From Pseudomonas putida (GTDB lineage: Bacteria; Pseudomonadota; Gammaproteobacteria; Pseudomonadales; Pseudomonadaceae): a DNA stretch of 64,000 nucleotides. The stretch lies in the NCBI RefSeq assembly GCF_028682635.1, contig NZ_JANHLK010000002.1, positions 1-64,000 on the forward strand, given 5' to 3'. The translations under genes were made by a program, and so were the position numbers. The notes below the pieces were generated by a model. That model had not been told where the DNA came from. It worked only from the letters and a program-made list of their open reading frames with translations, and made no database searches. Positions 24,652 through 33,912 of the stretch are shown piece by piece (positions within the stretch are counted from its first letter, which is position 1; every line of letters starts with the position of its first letter).

Positions 24652-25218
24652 ATGCACCTCACCGAGCAACAGTTACTCATGATTTTTCCAGGCGCCCGCA
24701 CTCAAGCAGGGGCGTTCATCCTGGTCCTCAATAACGCCATGGCGCGCCGTAATATCAGTACCCCCGGGCGCATCGCCGCCTTCCTGGCGCAAATCGGCCA
24801 CGAGTCCGGGCAGTTGCAGCATGTGCGAGAGTTGGGCAACGAGAAGTATTTCGAGAAATACGATACCGGGGACTTGGCCGAGCGCCTGGGCAATTCTCCT
24901 GAGCCCGACGGCGACGGACAACGCTATCGGGGTCGTGGCCTGATCCAGGTCACCGGCCGCAGTAATTATCTGCAGTGCAGTCGGGCGCTGTTTGCTGATG
25001 AGCGCTTGTTGCAACAACCCGAACTGTTGGAACTGCCACAGTGGGCCGCCGAATCCGCGGCCTGGTTCTGGGAGCGAAACGGCCTCAATGAACTGGCCGA
25101 CGGCGATGAGTTCAACCGTATTACCCGACGTATCAATGGTGGCTTGAACGGGTTGCAGGATCGTTTGCTGCTGTGGGACCGGGCAAAGGCCGTGTTATGC
25201 CCGCCTGCAAGCCCGTGA
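24652..25218 (+). CDS. GH19-family endolysin (chitinase-like lysozyme), orphan tailocin or prophage gene
   Basis: The 188-residue protein starts MHLTEQQLLMIF after an AAGGAGCGA ribosome site. The catalytic region is LAQIGHESGQLQ (general acid Glu) with KYFEKYD and YRGRGLIQVTGRSNY, the GH19 lysozyme pattern used by phages and tailocins to cut peptidoglycan. It has no signal peptide, so release needs a holin, and none is seen. In related strains such a gene is the last gene of the tailocin cluster at mutS-cinA; here it is the only structural or lysis gene left. Confidence 0.85.
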   Translation: MHLTEQQLLMIFPGARTQAGAFILVLNNAMARRNISTPGRIAAFLAQIGHESGQLQHVRELGNEKYFEKYDTGDLAERLGNSPEPDGDGQRYRGRGLIQVTGRSNYLQCSRALFADERLLQQPELLELPQWAAESAAWFWERNGLNELADGDEFNRITRRINGGLNGLQDRLLLWDRAKAVLCPPASP

Positions 25219-25323
25219 GGCCTGTGTCAGAGCGCTTGCCCGCGCACATCTAGATAGTCCGTCACTTGCAAGCGCTACTCGCTCGTGTACGTTAGCCTCA
25301 TTCCGTCCGATCAGGAGTTGACC

Positions 25324-25824
25324 GTGAAAGAAATCACTCAGCTGGCCGCTGAACTTGGCAGGCGTCTGCAGGTTCTCAATGCCCACGTCACCGCCGCCGA
25401 GTCCTGTACGGGCGGCGGTATCAGCGAGGCGATTACCCGGATACCGGGTAGCTCGGCGTGGTTCGAGGCCGGTTATGTCACCTATTCCAACCGCCAGAAG
25501 ACGCTTCAGCTGAATGTCCCGACCGAGCTGTTTTCAACGGTGGGAGCGGTCAGTCGGGAGGTGGTCGAGGCCATGGTCCGTGGCGCACAGAAAAAAAGCA
25601 GTGCGCGTTTTGCCGTGGCGGTCAGCGGGGTGGCAGGGCCGGACGGCGGTTCTCCCAGCAAGCCGGTGGGCACCGTTTGGCTGGCGTGGGGCGTCGACGA
25701 CCAGGTGTTCAGCGAGGTACAGCACTTCGCCGGTAACCGCGACGAGGTCCGCCGACAAACGGTGAAGGCCGCGCTAGAGGGGCTGCTGCGCCATGCCGCG
25801 GGAGAAATCTCAAATCAGGGGTAG
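25324..25824 (+). CDS. cinA: CinA C-terminal-domain amidohydrolase (NMN amidase PncC)
   Basis: The 166-residue stand-alone CinA domain deamidates nicotinamide mononucleotide in the pyridine nucleotide cycle. The GTG at 25324 begins [12 protein letters not shown]; an upstream in-frame start at 25285 adds 13 residues but has no ribosome site. Motifs: [48 protein letters not shown]. It lies 83 bases before recA, as in other pseudomonads, and could be called pncC. Confidence 0.93.
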   Translation: MKEITQLAAELGRRLQVLNAHVTAAESCTGGGISEAITRIPGSSAWFEAGYVTYSNRQKTLQLNVPTELFSTVGAVSREVVEAMVRGAQKKSSARFAVAVSGVAGPDGGSPSKPVGTVWLAWGVDDQVFSEVQHFAGNRDEVRRQTVKAALEGLLRHAAGEISNQG

Positions 25825-25851
25825 GCGATCCGCAAACGCTGTGGAATAATA

Positions 25852-25867
25852 CTGTCTACTTATACAG
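25852..25867 (+). promoter_or_regulatory. LexA (SOS) box of recA
   Basis: CTGTCTACTTATACAG fits CTG-N10-CAG and is close to the consensus CTGTATATATATACAG. It is 40 bases before the recA ATG. Confidence 0.92.
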
Positions 25868-25907
25868 GTGTTGGCCGTCAGGCCTTATTGATTACGTGAG
25901 GACTTTA

Positions 25908-26966
25908 ATGGACGACAACAAGAAGAAAGCCTTGGCTGCGGCCCTGGGTCAGATCGAACGTCAATTCGGCAAGGGTGCCGTAATGCGTATGGGCGATCAG
26001 GACCGTCAGGCGATCCCGGCCATCTCCACTGGCTCTCTGGGTCTGGACATCGCTTTGGGCATTGGCGGTCTGCCAAAAGGCCGCATTGTTGAAATCTACG
26101 GTCCTGAATCTTCCGGTAAAACCACACTGACCTTGTCCGTGATCGCCCAGGCCCAGAAAGCCGGCGCGACCTGCGCCTTCGTCGATGCCGAGCACGCCCT
26201 CGACCCTGAGTACGCCGGCAAGCTGGGCGTCAACGTCGACGACCTGCTGGTTTCCCAGCCAGACACCGGTGAGCAAGCCCTGGAAATCACCGACATGCTG
26301 GTGCGTTCCAACGCGGTTGACGTGATCATCGTCGACTCCGTGGCAGCGCTGGTGCCAAAAGCTGAAATCGAAGGCGAAATGGGTGACATGCACGTGGGCC
26401 TGCAAGCCCGCCTGATGTCCCAGGCGCTGCGTAAAATCACCGGTAACATCAAGAACGCCAACTGCCTGGTGATCTTCATCAACCAGATCCGCATGAAGAT
26501 CGGCGTGATGTTCGGCAGCCCGGAAACCACTACCGGTGGTAACGCGCTGAAGTTCTACGCCTCGGTTCGTCTGGATATCCGTCGCACGGGTGCGGTGAAA
26601 GAAGGTGATGAAGTCGTCGGTAGCGAGACCCGCGTCAAGGTTGTAAAGAACAAGGTGGCTTCGCCGTTCCGTCAGGCCGAGTTCCAAATTCTTTACGGCA
26701 AGGGCATCTACCTCAATGGCGAGATGATCGACCTGGGTGTGCTGCACGGTTTCGTTGAAAAGTCCGGTGCCTGGTATGCCTATAACGGCACCAAGATCGG
26801 CCAGGGTAAAGCCAACTCGGCCAAGTACCTGGCGGATAACCCGGATATTGCCGCAACGCTCGAGAAACAACTGCGTGACAAGCTGCTGTCGCCGGCTTCG
26901 GTAGCGGACGCCAAGGCTTCTGCGGTAAAAGAGACCGAAGACGATCTGGCTGACGCTGATATCTGA
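25908..26966 (+). CDS. recA: Recombinase RecA
   Basis: RecA forms filaments on single-stranded DNA, drives strand exchange and triggers LexA self-cleavage. The 352-residue protein starts [10 protein letters not shown] at 25908 with a GAGGAC ribosome site; it has Walker [10 protein letters not shown] at residues 65-73 and the L2 loop region ([25 protein letters not shown]). It is preceded by an SOS box and followed eight bases later by recX. Confidence 0.98.
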   Translation: MDDNKKKALAAALGQIERQFGKGAVMRMGDQDRQAIPAISTGSLGLDIALGIGGLPKGRIVEIYGPESSGKTTLTLSVIAQAQKAGATCAFVDAEHALDPEYAGKLGVNVDDLLVSQPDTGEQALEITDMLVRSNAVDVIIVDSVAALVPKAEIEGEMGDMHVGLQARLMSQALRKITGNIKNANCLVIFINQIRMKIGVMFGSPETTTGGNALKFYASVRLDIRRTGAVKEGDEVVGSETRVKVVKNKVASPFRQAEFQILYGKGIYLNGEMIDLGVLHGFVEKSGAWYAYNGTKIGQGKANSAKYLADNPDIAATLEKQLRDKLLSPASVADAKASAVKETEDDLADADI

Positions 26967-26974
26967 TTGATCCG

Positions 26975-27442
26975 ATGACCGCCGTACTCGATACCCTCGT
27001 CGCGGTGCGGCGAACCGCAATGGACCTGCTCGCGCGACGCGAGCACGGTCGAGTCGAGCTGACGCGTAAACTGCGTCAGCGCGGCGCTCTCCCCGAAATG
27101 ATCGAAACAGCACTCGACCGGTTGACGGAAGAGGGCTTGTTGTCCGAAGCCCGCTACCTTGAAAGCTTTGTTTCCTACCGTGCCCGTTCCGGCTATGGCC
27201 CTTTGCGCATTCGTGAAGAGTTGGGGCAGCGCGGCCTGCAACGCAGCGACATCGAACTCGCCTTGCGCGAGAGCGGCATCGACTGGCAGGAGCAGCTGCA
27301 GGACACCTGGCGGCGCAAATTCTCCGGGCACTTGCCTATAGACGCTCGGGAGCGTGCCAAGCAAGGCAGGTTCCTGGCGTATCGGGGATATTCCATGGAA
27401 ATGATCAGCCGCTTGTTCAGCGGCCGAGGGATGGATGATTGA
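26975..27442 (+). CDS. recX: Regulatory protein RecX
   Basis: RecX caps and shortens RecA filaments, limiting the SOS response. The 155-residue protein is rich in Arg and Leu and has the three-helix repeats of the family ([33 protein letters not shown]). It follows recA directly and ends in a strong terminator, so the two form one transcript. Confidence 0.94.
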   Translation: MTAVLDTLVAVRRTAMDLLARREHGRVELTRKLRQRGALPEMIETALDRLTEEGLLSEARYLESFVSYRARSGYGPLRIREELGQRGLQRSDIELALRESGIDWQEQLQDTWRRKFSGHLPIDARERAKQGRFLAYRGYSMEMISRLFSGRGMDD

Positions 27443-27447
27443 CTGAA

Positions 27448-27482
27448 ACGGCCCGCTATTTCGATAGCGGGCCGTTTTTTTT
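27448..27482. terminator. recAX terminator
   Basis: ACGGCCCGCTAT, loop TTCG, ATAGCGGGCCGT, then eight T residues. The 12-bp stem and UUCG-type tetraloop make a textbook intrinsic terminator, located between convergent recX and the LOG gene. Confidence 0.95.
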
Positions 27483-27485
27483 GCC

Positions 27486-28604
27486 TCACATGACCTTTAC
27501 TGGCTCTCGCGTACGCGGCTGCACTGTTGGTTGGTTTTGTGCCCAGTTTTCCGCCAGGTTGATGTAATCCACCAGCTCGCGCAGTCGGCCTTGATTACGG
27601 GCGGTGAAGGTGAAGGCCAGTCGCGCCAGGTGACTGAACTGTGCTTCATCGTGCTCTTCGCCGTTGTAGGCATGTTGATGGAATTGATCGCTCAGGCACA
27701 GGTCGGCGAATGCCTCCTGCATGTGTTCGAGTGCCTGGTCACTGAGCTTGTGGTTCATGCGAATCACGAACTGATGCTTGAGCCAGCGGCTGGAGTGGTA
27801 ATTGCTGTAGAACTGGTTGATCTGCTCCACCGCTTCTTCGGCACTGTAGACCAGCTTCACCAGCTTCATGTCGGCGGGCAGGATGTAGTGGTTTTCCTCC
27901 AGTTGCTGGCGGATGAAGTCCAGCGCGCCCTGCCAGAATTTGCCGCCCGGCGCGTCCAGCAGTACCACGGGCACCAATGGGCTTTTACCTGTCTGGATCA
28001 GCGTCAGGACTTCCAGCGCTTCGTCCAGGGTGCCGAAACCACCCGGGCACAACACCAGGGCATCCGCTTCCTTGACGAAGAACAGCTTGCGCGTGAAGAA
28101 AAAATGGAAGGGCAGCAGGTTGGTCGTGCCCTGGACGGTGGGGTTGGCATGTTGCTCGAAGGGCAGGGTGATGTTGAATCCCAGGCTGTGCTCAAGGCCA
28201 GCCCCTTCGTGGGCCGCGGCCATGATGCCGCCTCCCGCACCCGTGATGACCATCATGTCCGAGCGCGCCAGGGCGGCACCGAGTTCCCGGGCGAGGCCAT
28301 ACAAGGGGTGTTCCACTGGCGTGCGTGCTGAGCCGAAAACAGTGACCTTGCGTCGCCCCTTGAACTGCTCCAGTACCCGGAACGCGTGCTCGAGTTCGCG
28401 CAGGGCCTGCAGGGTTATCTTGGCATTCCAGCGGTTGTGGTCTTCCTGGGCCATGCGCAGCACAGTCAGGATCATGTCGCGGTAGATCGGGATGTTCGGG
28501 CTATTGGGTGAAACCAGGTTGAGCTGTTCTTCGACCTTGCTGATGAGGTCGTGGCCGCTTTCTTGAAAATGACGGCTCAGGAGGTCATTCGGTTGGTAAG
28601 GCAT
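27486..28604 (-). CDS. LOG-family protein (nucleotide monophosphate nucleosidase type)
   Basis: The 372-residue protein has the Rossmann-like LOG core (VTVFGSARTP, GAGGGIMAAAHEGA) with the diagnostic PGGFGTLDEALE motif. Family members cleave the N-glycosidic bond of nucleotide monophosphates, and in plants release cytokinins. N- and C-terminal extensions make it longer than the ~200-residue LOG proteins. It is convergent with recX, and its leader carries three hairpins (28633-28702). No symbol is assigned. Confidence 0.85.
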   Translation of the reverse strand: MPYQPNDLLSRHFQESGHDLISKVEEQLNLVSPNSPNIPIYRDMILTVLRMAQEDHNRWNAKITLQALRELEHAFRVLEQFKGRRKVTVFGSARTPVEHPLYGLARELGAALARSDMMVITGAGGGIMAAAHEGAGLEHSLGFNITLPFEQHANPTVQGTTNLLPFHFFFTRKLFFVKEADALVLCPGGFGTLDEALEVLTLIQTGKSPLVPVVLLDAPGGKFWQGALDFIRQQLEENHYILPADMKLVKLVYSAEEAVEQINQFYSNYHSSRWLKHQFVIRMNHKLSDQALEHMQEAFADLCLSDQFHQHAYNGEEHDEAQFSHLARLAFTFTARNQGRLRELVDYINLAENWAQNQPTVQPRTREPVKVM

Positions 28605-28632
28605 TCAACTTCTCCTTCTGCACAGAGCCATC

Positions 28633-28702
28633 GGCGTCGACCCTTCAGCGTCGATGCCACGCCACTTCATGTGGCGCTGTCTGCCCAGGCCCATGCCTGG
28701 GC
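28633..28702 (-). promoter_or_regulatory. Three tandem hairpins in the leader of the LOG gene
   Basis: Perfect or near-perfect stems lie in a row: GGCGTCGAC/GTCGATGCC (28633-28658, one G-T pair), CGCCAC/GTGGCG (28660-28676) and GCCCAGGC/GCCTGGGC (28683-28702). They sit 30-100 bases upstream of the start, on the coding side of its mRNA, and no known riboswitch or small RNA was recognised. They may be a regulatory leader or a short RNA. Confidence 0.5.
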
Positions 28703-29087
28703 GATCCACTTGACCCGACCGGTGATCGAGTCATCCATACCGGCTCTGTTTTTCCCTTGGATGAAAGAAACGTTCGCACAGCGCAAGGTGTAACGGGCGG
28801 CACCTTTTCATGCCCTGACAAATGAACGTGGATACCTGAAATCTAGACCCTTGCGATGATTCGTGCTGCCTTGATCATTGCGCCGCAAAGTCTTTCCTGG
28901 CAACCGTTTATTGACGATTTGCGAGGTGGTTTCACCGCTCGTCTGAACCCGCCCCGAGTATGCTGTGCTCTGATTTACTAAGTTACAGGTACTACACGAC
29001 AACTTGGCGTCAAGGGCAGGGCGCAAGGTACAAGCGGTTAAAGGATTTTTCGCTCATTACGAGCGAAGCGCAGGGAGCCGGTAAGCC
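28703..29087. other. Intergenic region, no gene seen
   Basis: Nearly 400 bases between divergent genes. It should hold both promoters. A small CGCTC/GAGCG hairpin (about 29049-29063) lies before the 64-residue gene. No coding signal was found. Confidence 0.5.
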
Positions 29088-29282
29088 ATGGCCAGGGTCA
29101 TTCTGGAGATCGATACGCAACTGTATCGATTGCTGAAGTCATCAGCCGAGATCAATCATTTGAGTCTCGAGGAGGAGTGCTGCCGGCGTCTTATGGGCGC
29201 GGAGCGGCGTTCACGCTATTTGCAGGCGCTGGTGGCGGAACTGCGCGCCGAGGATGAACAGCGGCGCGCAAAATCCCACTGA
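29088..29282 (+). CDS. Small conserved hypothetical protein, possibly ribbon-helix-helix
   Basis: The 64-residue protein (MARVILEIDTQLYRLLKSSA) starts with a short beta-like segment, then helices with LEEECCRRLMG and a charged tail. The strand-helix-helix pattern recalls Arc/CopG-type DNA-binding proteins, but this is inference. It has a GGGAGCC ribosome site. The next gene is convergent and starts one base after its stop. Confidence 0.7.
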   Translation: MARVILEIDTQLYRLLKSSAEINHLSLEEECCRRLMGAERRSRYLQALVAELRAEDEQRRAKSH

Positions 29283-29283
29283 C

Positions 29284-29706
29284 TTACTTTTTCTTCTGGG
29301 TCGCTTTCGGGCAATCCGATTCCTGGTAGCTGGCAGAGCCCACCGCACGGTTGGTCTTGACCTCGGTGAAGTCATAACGCATGACCGCGCCCTTGGCCAT
29401 CAGCTTGCGGAAGGACGGGTTGTTGCAGACCGAGGCGCCAAGCTGGAAGTACACGGCCTTGGGGTCGGCGCGCATTTTGTTGGCGTGACTGCTTTGCACG
29501 CTCAGGTGGTTGATCAGCGTATTGCCCTCGACCGTGTAGCCCTGATCGAGAATGTCTTCATTGATCGCCCGTGGAGTGCCGACGCTGCTTTGCGTGGCGA
29601 CGTTGCGCAGCTCTCTGTTCAGATTCTGCTCACTCAAGGACGCAGCCTGAGCGTTGAAGGACGACGCCAGCAGAATGGCAGCGGTGGGAACGATAAGGCG
29701 CAGCAT
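29284..29706 (-). CDS. PA3611-like quorum-sensing-regulated secreted protein
   Basis: The 140-residue protein has a signal peptide (MLRLIVPTAAILLASSFNAQA) and a small domain with two cysteines (VCNNPSF and ESDCPKA) that may pair. It is like P. aeruginosa PA3611, described as a quorum-sensing-regulated virulence-factor family. Its biochemical role is unknown; in a fluorescens-type strain the quorum link should not be assumed. Confidence 0.8.
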   Translation of the reverse strand: MLRLIVPTAAILLASSFNAQAASLSEQNLNRELRNVATQSSVGTPRAINEDILDQGYTVEGNTLINHLSVQSSHANKMRADPKAVYFQLGASVCNNPSFRKLMAKGAVMRYDFTEVKTNRAVGSASYQESDCPKATQKKK

Positions 29707-29889
29707 GAAACTCTCCTGGGGCAGTGATGGGGGTTTGACCCATCACATGACTGTGCGTTCAGTGGCGGCGAATTATAGGGGAGCGGGCCTGGACGGTACA
29801 GGTTTGCTCTGGTGGGTCTGGTAAACTGCCTGCACTTTCACCCTGCGAGTGCTTTTCGTGTCGATCTCTTTTTTCTGCCGTGGCCTGCG

Positions 29890-30633
29890 ATGAACCATGC
29901 CCCCAACGCCGTAGCCCGTCTGCGCGACCAGCGCGAAGAGGAAGGCATCAAGCCGATCCAGGCCCGTGGCTGGCGGGCGACTCGTTGCCGCGCGTGCCGC
30001 GTGATCGAGAGTCACTGCCTGTGCGCCTGGCGTCCGCAGGTCGAGACCCGCTCCGGAGTGTGCCTGATCATGACCGGCAAGGAAGTGTTCAAACCCAGCA
30101 ACACCGGCTGGCTGATTGCCGATGTGGTGCGTGACAACCATGCCTTCATCTGGTCGCGTACCGAGGTCGATCAACAGTTGCTGGCGTTGCTGTCCGACCC
30201 GCAATGGCAGCCTTATCTGGTGTTCCCGGGTGAATATGTCGCGCCTGAGCGGGTGACTCACAGCGTGGCAGTCGATGACACCCGGCGACCGCTGTTCATC
30301 TTGCTGGACGCGACCTGGACCGAAGCCCGCAAGATTTTCCGCAAGAGCCCTTATTTCGACGCGCTGCCGATCCTTAGCCTGTTGCCCGAGAAGCTCTCGC
30401 GCTATCAATTGCGCCGTTCCACCCGCAGCGAACACCTGTGCACCGCGGAAGTCGCGGCGTTGTGTCTCGATCTGGCGGGCGATGGAGAGGCGGCATCGGC
30501 ACTCGATGCCTATTTCGATGTGTTCAGCCAGCATTACCTTGACGCCAAGCGTCAGCTGGAAATGAATGTTTCGACCCCGGCGCACACCGAGTTGATGGCC
30601 TATGTTCAGCCAGCAGTGGTATTGATGGACTGA
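29890..30633 (+). CDS. tapT: tRNA-uridine aminocarboxypropyltransferase (DTW-domain protein)
   Basis: TapT forms acp3U47 in tRNA using SAM. The 247-residue protein starts MNHAPNAVAR at 29890; the upstream in-frame start at 29812 adds a hydrophobic stretch without family support. It has the N-terminal zinc cysteines (CRACRVIESHCLC), and LLDATWTEARKIF contains the DxTW signature. The function follows from the DTW family; the exact tRNA set is not known. Confidence 0.88.
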   Translation: MNHAPNAVARLRDQREEEGIKPIQARGWRATRCRACRVIESHCLCAWRPQVETRSGVCLIMTGKEVFKPSNTGWLIADVVRDNHAFIWSRTEVDQQLLALLSDPQWQPYLVFPGEYVAPERVTHSVAVDDTRRPLFILLDATWTEARKIFRKSPYFDALPILSLLPEKLSRYQLRRSTRSEHLCTAEVAALCLDLAGDGEAASALDAYFDVFSQHYLDAKRQLEMNVSTPAHTELMAYVQPAVVLMD

Positions 30634-30852
30634 TTGTCGCCGATGCTGCAATAAAGTGTGCCGGCCATGTCGCTTGACCACCCCGGTTTCGCTGGGCATG
30701 CTTGGCGCCGATTAGGGTGCGGCCAGAGTTTGAAACGCCGTTTTTTGCGTTGAACGTGCCCTGTTGGTGCAGCTCCGTGGCTGTTACCTCGAGTTGTTTT
30801 GGCGATGCCCGAATGCATCGGGCGTCCCATGAAAAACAGGATCATTTGAAAA

Positions 30853-31503
30853 ATGGCCACATACGAAATCCTGATTGCCGATGACCATCCGCTTTTTCGT
30901 TCCGCCCTGCATCAAGCGCTGACCCTGGGCCTGGGCCCGGATGTGCGCCTGGTGGAAGTGGCGAGCATTGCCGAGCTGGAGACCCGCCTGACCGAAAAGG
31001 CTGACTGGGACTTGGTGCTGCTGGATCTGAACATGCCGGGTGCGTACGGTTTTTCCGGGTTGGTGCTGTTGCGCGGCCAGTATCCGCAAATTCCTGTGGT
31101 CATGGTCTCGGCCCAGGAAGAAGCGACGATCATGGTGAAATCCCGGGAATTTGGTGCAAGCGGTTTCATCCCCAAGTCCAGCGACCTGAGTGTCATCCAG
31201 AAAGCAGTGCGCGCGGTGCTTGATGGCGATGTGTTCTGGCCACCGCAGGCGTTCGAAGCCGTCAGCGTTTCAGATGAAGCCAAGGCGGCCAGCGAAGGCC
31301 TTGCCAGCTTGACGCCGCAACAGTTCCGGGTGCTGACCATGGTCTGCGAAGGGTTGCTGAACAAGCAGATTGCCTACGAACTGAGTGTGTCCGAAGCGAC
31401 CATCAAGGCCCACGTCACCGCAATATTTCGTAAGCTGAATGTGCGCACTCGCACCCAGGCGGCGCTGCTGCTGCAACAACTTGAGTCAATTTCAAGCCAT
31501 TAA
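30853..31503 (+). CDS. erdR: LuxR-type response regulator ErdR
   Basis: The 216-residue protein has an N-terminal receiver domain (ILIADDHPLFR at the start; phosphoacceptor Asp in LVLLDLNMPG) and a C-terminal LuxR-type helix-turn-helix (LTPQQFRVLTMVCEGLLNKQIAYELSVSEATIKAHV spans it). In P. aeruginosa the gene before dgkA, PA3604, is ErdR, a regulator in the ethanol-oxidation and carbon-metabolism cascade. The symbol rests on similarity and the dgkA neighbour. No partner kinase is adjacent. Confidence 0.85.
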   Translation: MATYEILIADDHPLFRSALHQALTLGLGPDVRLVEVASIAELETRLTEKADWDLVLLDLNMPGAYGFSGLVLLRGQYPQIPVVMVSAQEEATIMVKSREFGASGFIPKSSDLSVIQKAVRAVLDGDVFWPPQAFEAVSVSDEAKAASEGLASLTPQQFRVLTMVCEGLLNKQIAYELSVSEATIKAHVTAIFRKLNVRTRTQAALLLQQLESISSH

Positions 31504-31579
31504 GCGCTGGCACCTTCACGCTTTTTTGACTTTGGTTAATCTAGCTTTCCCACTCCTTTTTTTGGTCAGTTCCTACTCT

Positions 31580-31942
31580 ATGTCACCTTTCAAAGGCCAA
31601 ACCGGCCTGAAACGTATCCTCAATGCTTCCGGCTACTCGCTGGACGGCCTGCGCGCAGCCTTCACCGGCGAAGCGGCTTTTCGGCAACTGGTGTTGCTCA
31701 ACGTAATCCTGATCCCGCTGTCGTTCTTCTTGAACGTGAGTCGTGTCGAGCAGGCGTTGCTGATTGCGGTCTGCCTGCTGGCGCTGATCGTCGAGTTGCT
31801 CAATTCGGCTGTGGAAGCGGCCATCGACCGCATTTCCCTTGAATTGCACCCGTTGTCGAAAAACGCCAAGGACATGGGCAGTGCCGCGCAATTCGTCGCC
31901 TTGACCATGATTGCGCTGGTCTGGGCGGTGATCCTGCTTTAA
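31580..31942 (+). CDS. dgkA: Diacylglycerol kinase
   Basis: DgkA phosphorylates diacylglycerol released during membrane-derived oligosaccharide synthesis, recycling it to phosphatidate. The 120-residue inner-membrane protein starts MSPFKGQTGLKRI at 31580, has three transmembrane helices and the signature ELLNSAVEAAIDRIS. It lies 76 bases after erdR. Its last codons overlap the stop of finR by four bases on the other strand. Confidence 0.94.
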   Translation: MSPFKGQTGLKRILNASGYSLDGLRAAFTGEAAFRQLVLLNVILIPLSFFLNVSRVEQALLIAVCLLALIVELLNSAVEAAIDRISLELHPLSKNAKDMGSAAQFVALTMIALVWAVILL

Positions 31943-32865
31943 GCGATCGCTGGCAGGACGATCTCGTCGCTGCGCTGCACCCCGGCGGTGAACGCGCGGC
32001 ACAGGTCGAGGAACTCACGCATCGCCGAGGTCTGGTACTTCTGCTTGTGCCAGATGAAATAGAACTGTCGCGCCAGGTCCAGGTCCGGGGTCTCCACCGC
32101 GACCAGGCTGCCGCGACGGAACGCATCCCGCAGCGCCAGCCGCGAGATGCAGCCTATCCCCAGGCCGGACTCCACGGCGCGTTTGATGGCTTCGGTGTGT
32201 TCCAGTTCCAGGCGGATGTTCAGCGCGCTACGGTGATGGCGCATGGCCTGGTCGAAGGTCAGGCGCGTACCTGAACCTTGTTCACGCAAGATCCACGCTT
32301 CATGGCTCAGCTCCTCCATGGTCGCGGTGCCGCGTTTGGCCAGCGGGTGCTGTGGCGCGCAAAAGACCACCAGTTCATCTTCGACCCAGCTTTGCACTTC
32401 GATGTCCGGGTGGCTGCAATCGCCTTCGATCAGACCCAGGTCAATTTCGTAGTGGGCGACCTGTTGCACAATGTTGGCGGTGTTCTGCACATGCAGCTTT
32501 ACCTGGCTTTCCGGATGGCGCTGCATGAAACCGCCGATCAACAGGGTCGCAAGGTAGTTGCCAATGGTCAGGGTTGCGCCCACCGCCAATGAGCCGAAAC
32601 CCGACTTGCCATTGAGCAGGTCCTCGATCTCCTTGGCCTGGTCGAGCAGGGCGACCGCCTGGGGCAGCAGCTGTTTACCCAGGGCGTTGAGGCTCAGGCG
32701 TTTGCCGGCGCGATCGAACAGCTGGCAGCTGCACTGGCGCTCCAGCTCGGTGATCGACGTGCTCGCCGCCGACTGCGAGAGGTTGAGCAGGCCCGCAGCA
32801 CGGGAGACGCTTTCCTGCTGGGCGACGGCGACGAACACTTGAAGTTGACGGAGAGTAAATCGCAT
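31939..32865 (-). CDS. finR: LysR-family regulator FinR
   Basis: The 308-residue protein starts MRFTLRQLQVF at 32865; a longer frame adds 50 unlike residues. It has an N-terminal LysR helix-turn-helix (VSRAAGLLNLSQSAASTSITELE) and an effector domain. It is divergent from fpr; in P. putida and P. aeruginosa the LysR protein here is FinR, which activates fpr on superoxide stress. The 139-base shared region holds an AT-rich stretch (ATAACCCTTATCTTAATAAT) as a likely operator. Confidence 0.9.
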   Translation of the reverse strand: MRFTLRQLQVFVAVAQQESVSRAAGLLNLSQSAASTSITELERQCSCQLFDRAGKRLSLNALGKQLLPQAVALLDQAKEIEDLLNGKSGFGSLAVGATLTIGNYLATLLIGGFMQRHPESQVKLHVQNTANIVQQVAHYEIDLGLIEGDCSHPDIEVQSWVEDELVVFCAPQHPLAKRGTATMEELSHEAWILREQGSGTRLTFDQAMRHHRSALNIRLELEHTEAIKRAVESGLGIGCISRLALRDAFRRGSLVAVETPDLDLARQFYFIWHKQKYQTSAMREFLDLCRAFTAGVQRSDEIVLPAIA

Positions 32866-33004
32866 ATCGATATAACCGATAACCCTTATCTTAATAATCC
32901 AGTTAACAGATATTGTCGGCGCTATTAGAATGCGATGCAATTGCGCACCGCCGGTCTCTTCCTGAAAGAGCAAGCGCAGACCCAATCTCCAGGAGTCCCC
33001 GTAC

Positions 33005-33784
33005 ATGAGCAACATGAACCACGAGCGTGTCCTCAGTGTTCATCACTGGAACGACACTCTGTTCAGCTTCAAGTGCACCCGTGATCCGGGCCTGCGCTTC
33101 GAGAACGGTCAGTTCGTGATGATCGGCCTGCAACAACCCAATGGCCGCCCGCTTATGCGCGCTTACTCGATCGCCAGCCCGAACTGGGAAGAGCATCTCG
33201 AGTTCTTCAGCATCAAGGTGCCTGATGGTCCGCTGACTTCCCAGCTGCAGCATCTGAAGGAAGGCGACGAGATCATCATCAGCAAGAAGCCTACCGGCAC
33301 GCTGGTGCTGGATGACTTGAAGCCTGGCAAACATTTGTACCTGCTCAGCACCGGTACCGGTCTGGCGCCGTTCATGAGCGTCATCCAGGACCCGGAAACC
33401 TACGAGCGTTTCGAAAAAGTGATCCTGTGCCACGGCGTGCGTTACGTCAATGAAGTCGCCTACCGCGAATTCATCACCGAGCACCTGCCGCAGAACGAGT
33501 TCTTCGGCGACGCGCTGCGTGACAAGTTGATCTACTACCCGACCGTGACCCGCGAGCCGTTCGAGAACGAAGGTCGCCTGACCGACCTGATGCGCAGCGG
33601 CAAGCTGTTCAGCGACATCGGCCTGCCACCGATCAACCCGCAGGATGACCGCGCCATGCTGTGCGGCAGCCCGAGCATGCTCGACGAGACCAGCGAAGTG
33701 TTGAACAGCTTCGGCCTGAAGGTTTCGCCGCGGATGCGCGAGCCGGGTGATTACCTGATCGAGCGTGCATTCGTAGAGAAATAA
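33005..33784 (+). CDS. fpr: Ferredoxin--NADP+ reductase
   Basis: Fpr passes electrons between NADPH and ferredoxin or flavodoxin and helps in oxidative stress and iron metabolism. The 259-residue protein has the FAD-binding RAYSIASP motif, the NADP motif LLSTGTGLAPFMSV and ends RAFVEK, the bacterial plant-type FNR form (subclass A). It is divergent from finR, its likely regulator. fdxA, a possible partner, is 17 kb away. Confidence 0.95.
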   Translation: MSNMNHERVLSVHHWNDTLFSFKCTRDPGLRFENGQFVMIGLQQPNGRPLMRAYSIASPNWEEHLEFFSIKVPDGPLTSQLQHLKEGDEIIISKKPTGTLVLDDLKPGKHLYLLSTGTGLAPFMSVIQDPETYERFEKVILCHGVRYVNEVAYREFITEHLPQNEFFGDALRDKLIYYPTVTREPFENEGRLTDLMRSGKLFSDIGLPPINPQDDRAMLCGSPSMLDETSEVLNSFGLKVSPRMREPGDYLIERAFVEK

Positions 33785-33810
33785 GCTCCAGCAACCGCTT
33801 TTGTTTTACC

Positions 33811-33900
33811 TGTGGGAGCGAGCCTGCTCGCGATGGGGGTGTCAGTCGACATTAATGTTGGCTGTCACACCGCAATCGCGAGCAGGCTCGCTCCCACAGT
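33811..33900. repeat. REP-type palindrome after fpr
   Basis: GTGGGAGCGAGCCTGCTCGC and its inverse flank about 45 bases between convergent fpr and trmO. Confidence 0.85.
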
Positions 33901-33912
33901 TGTTTGCGGCGT

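Noticed and set aside
31439..31579. N-terminal extension of dgkA
   Set aside because: The extra residues overlap the end of erdR and are unlike DgkA; the ATG at 31580 matches the family.
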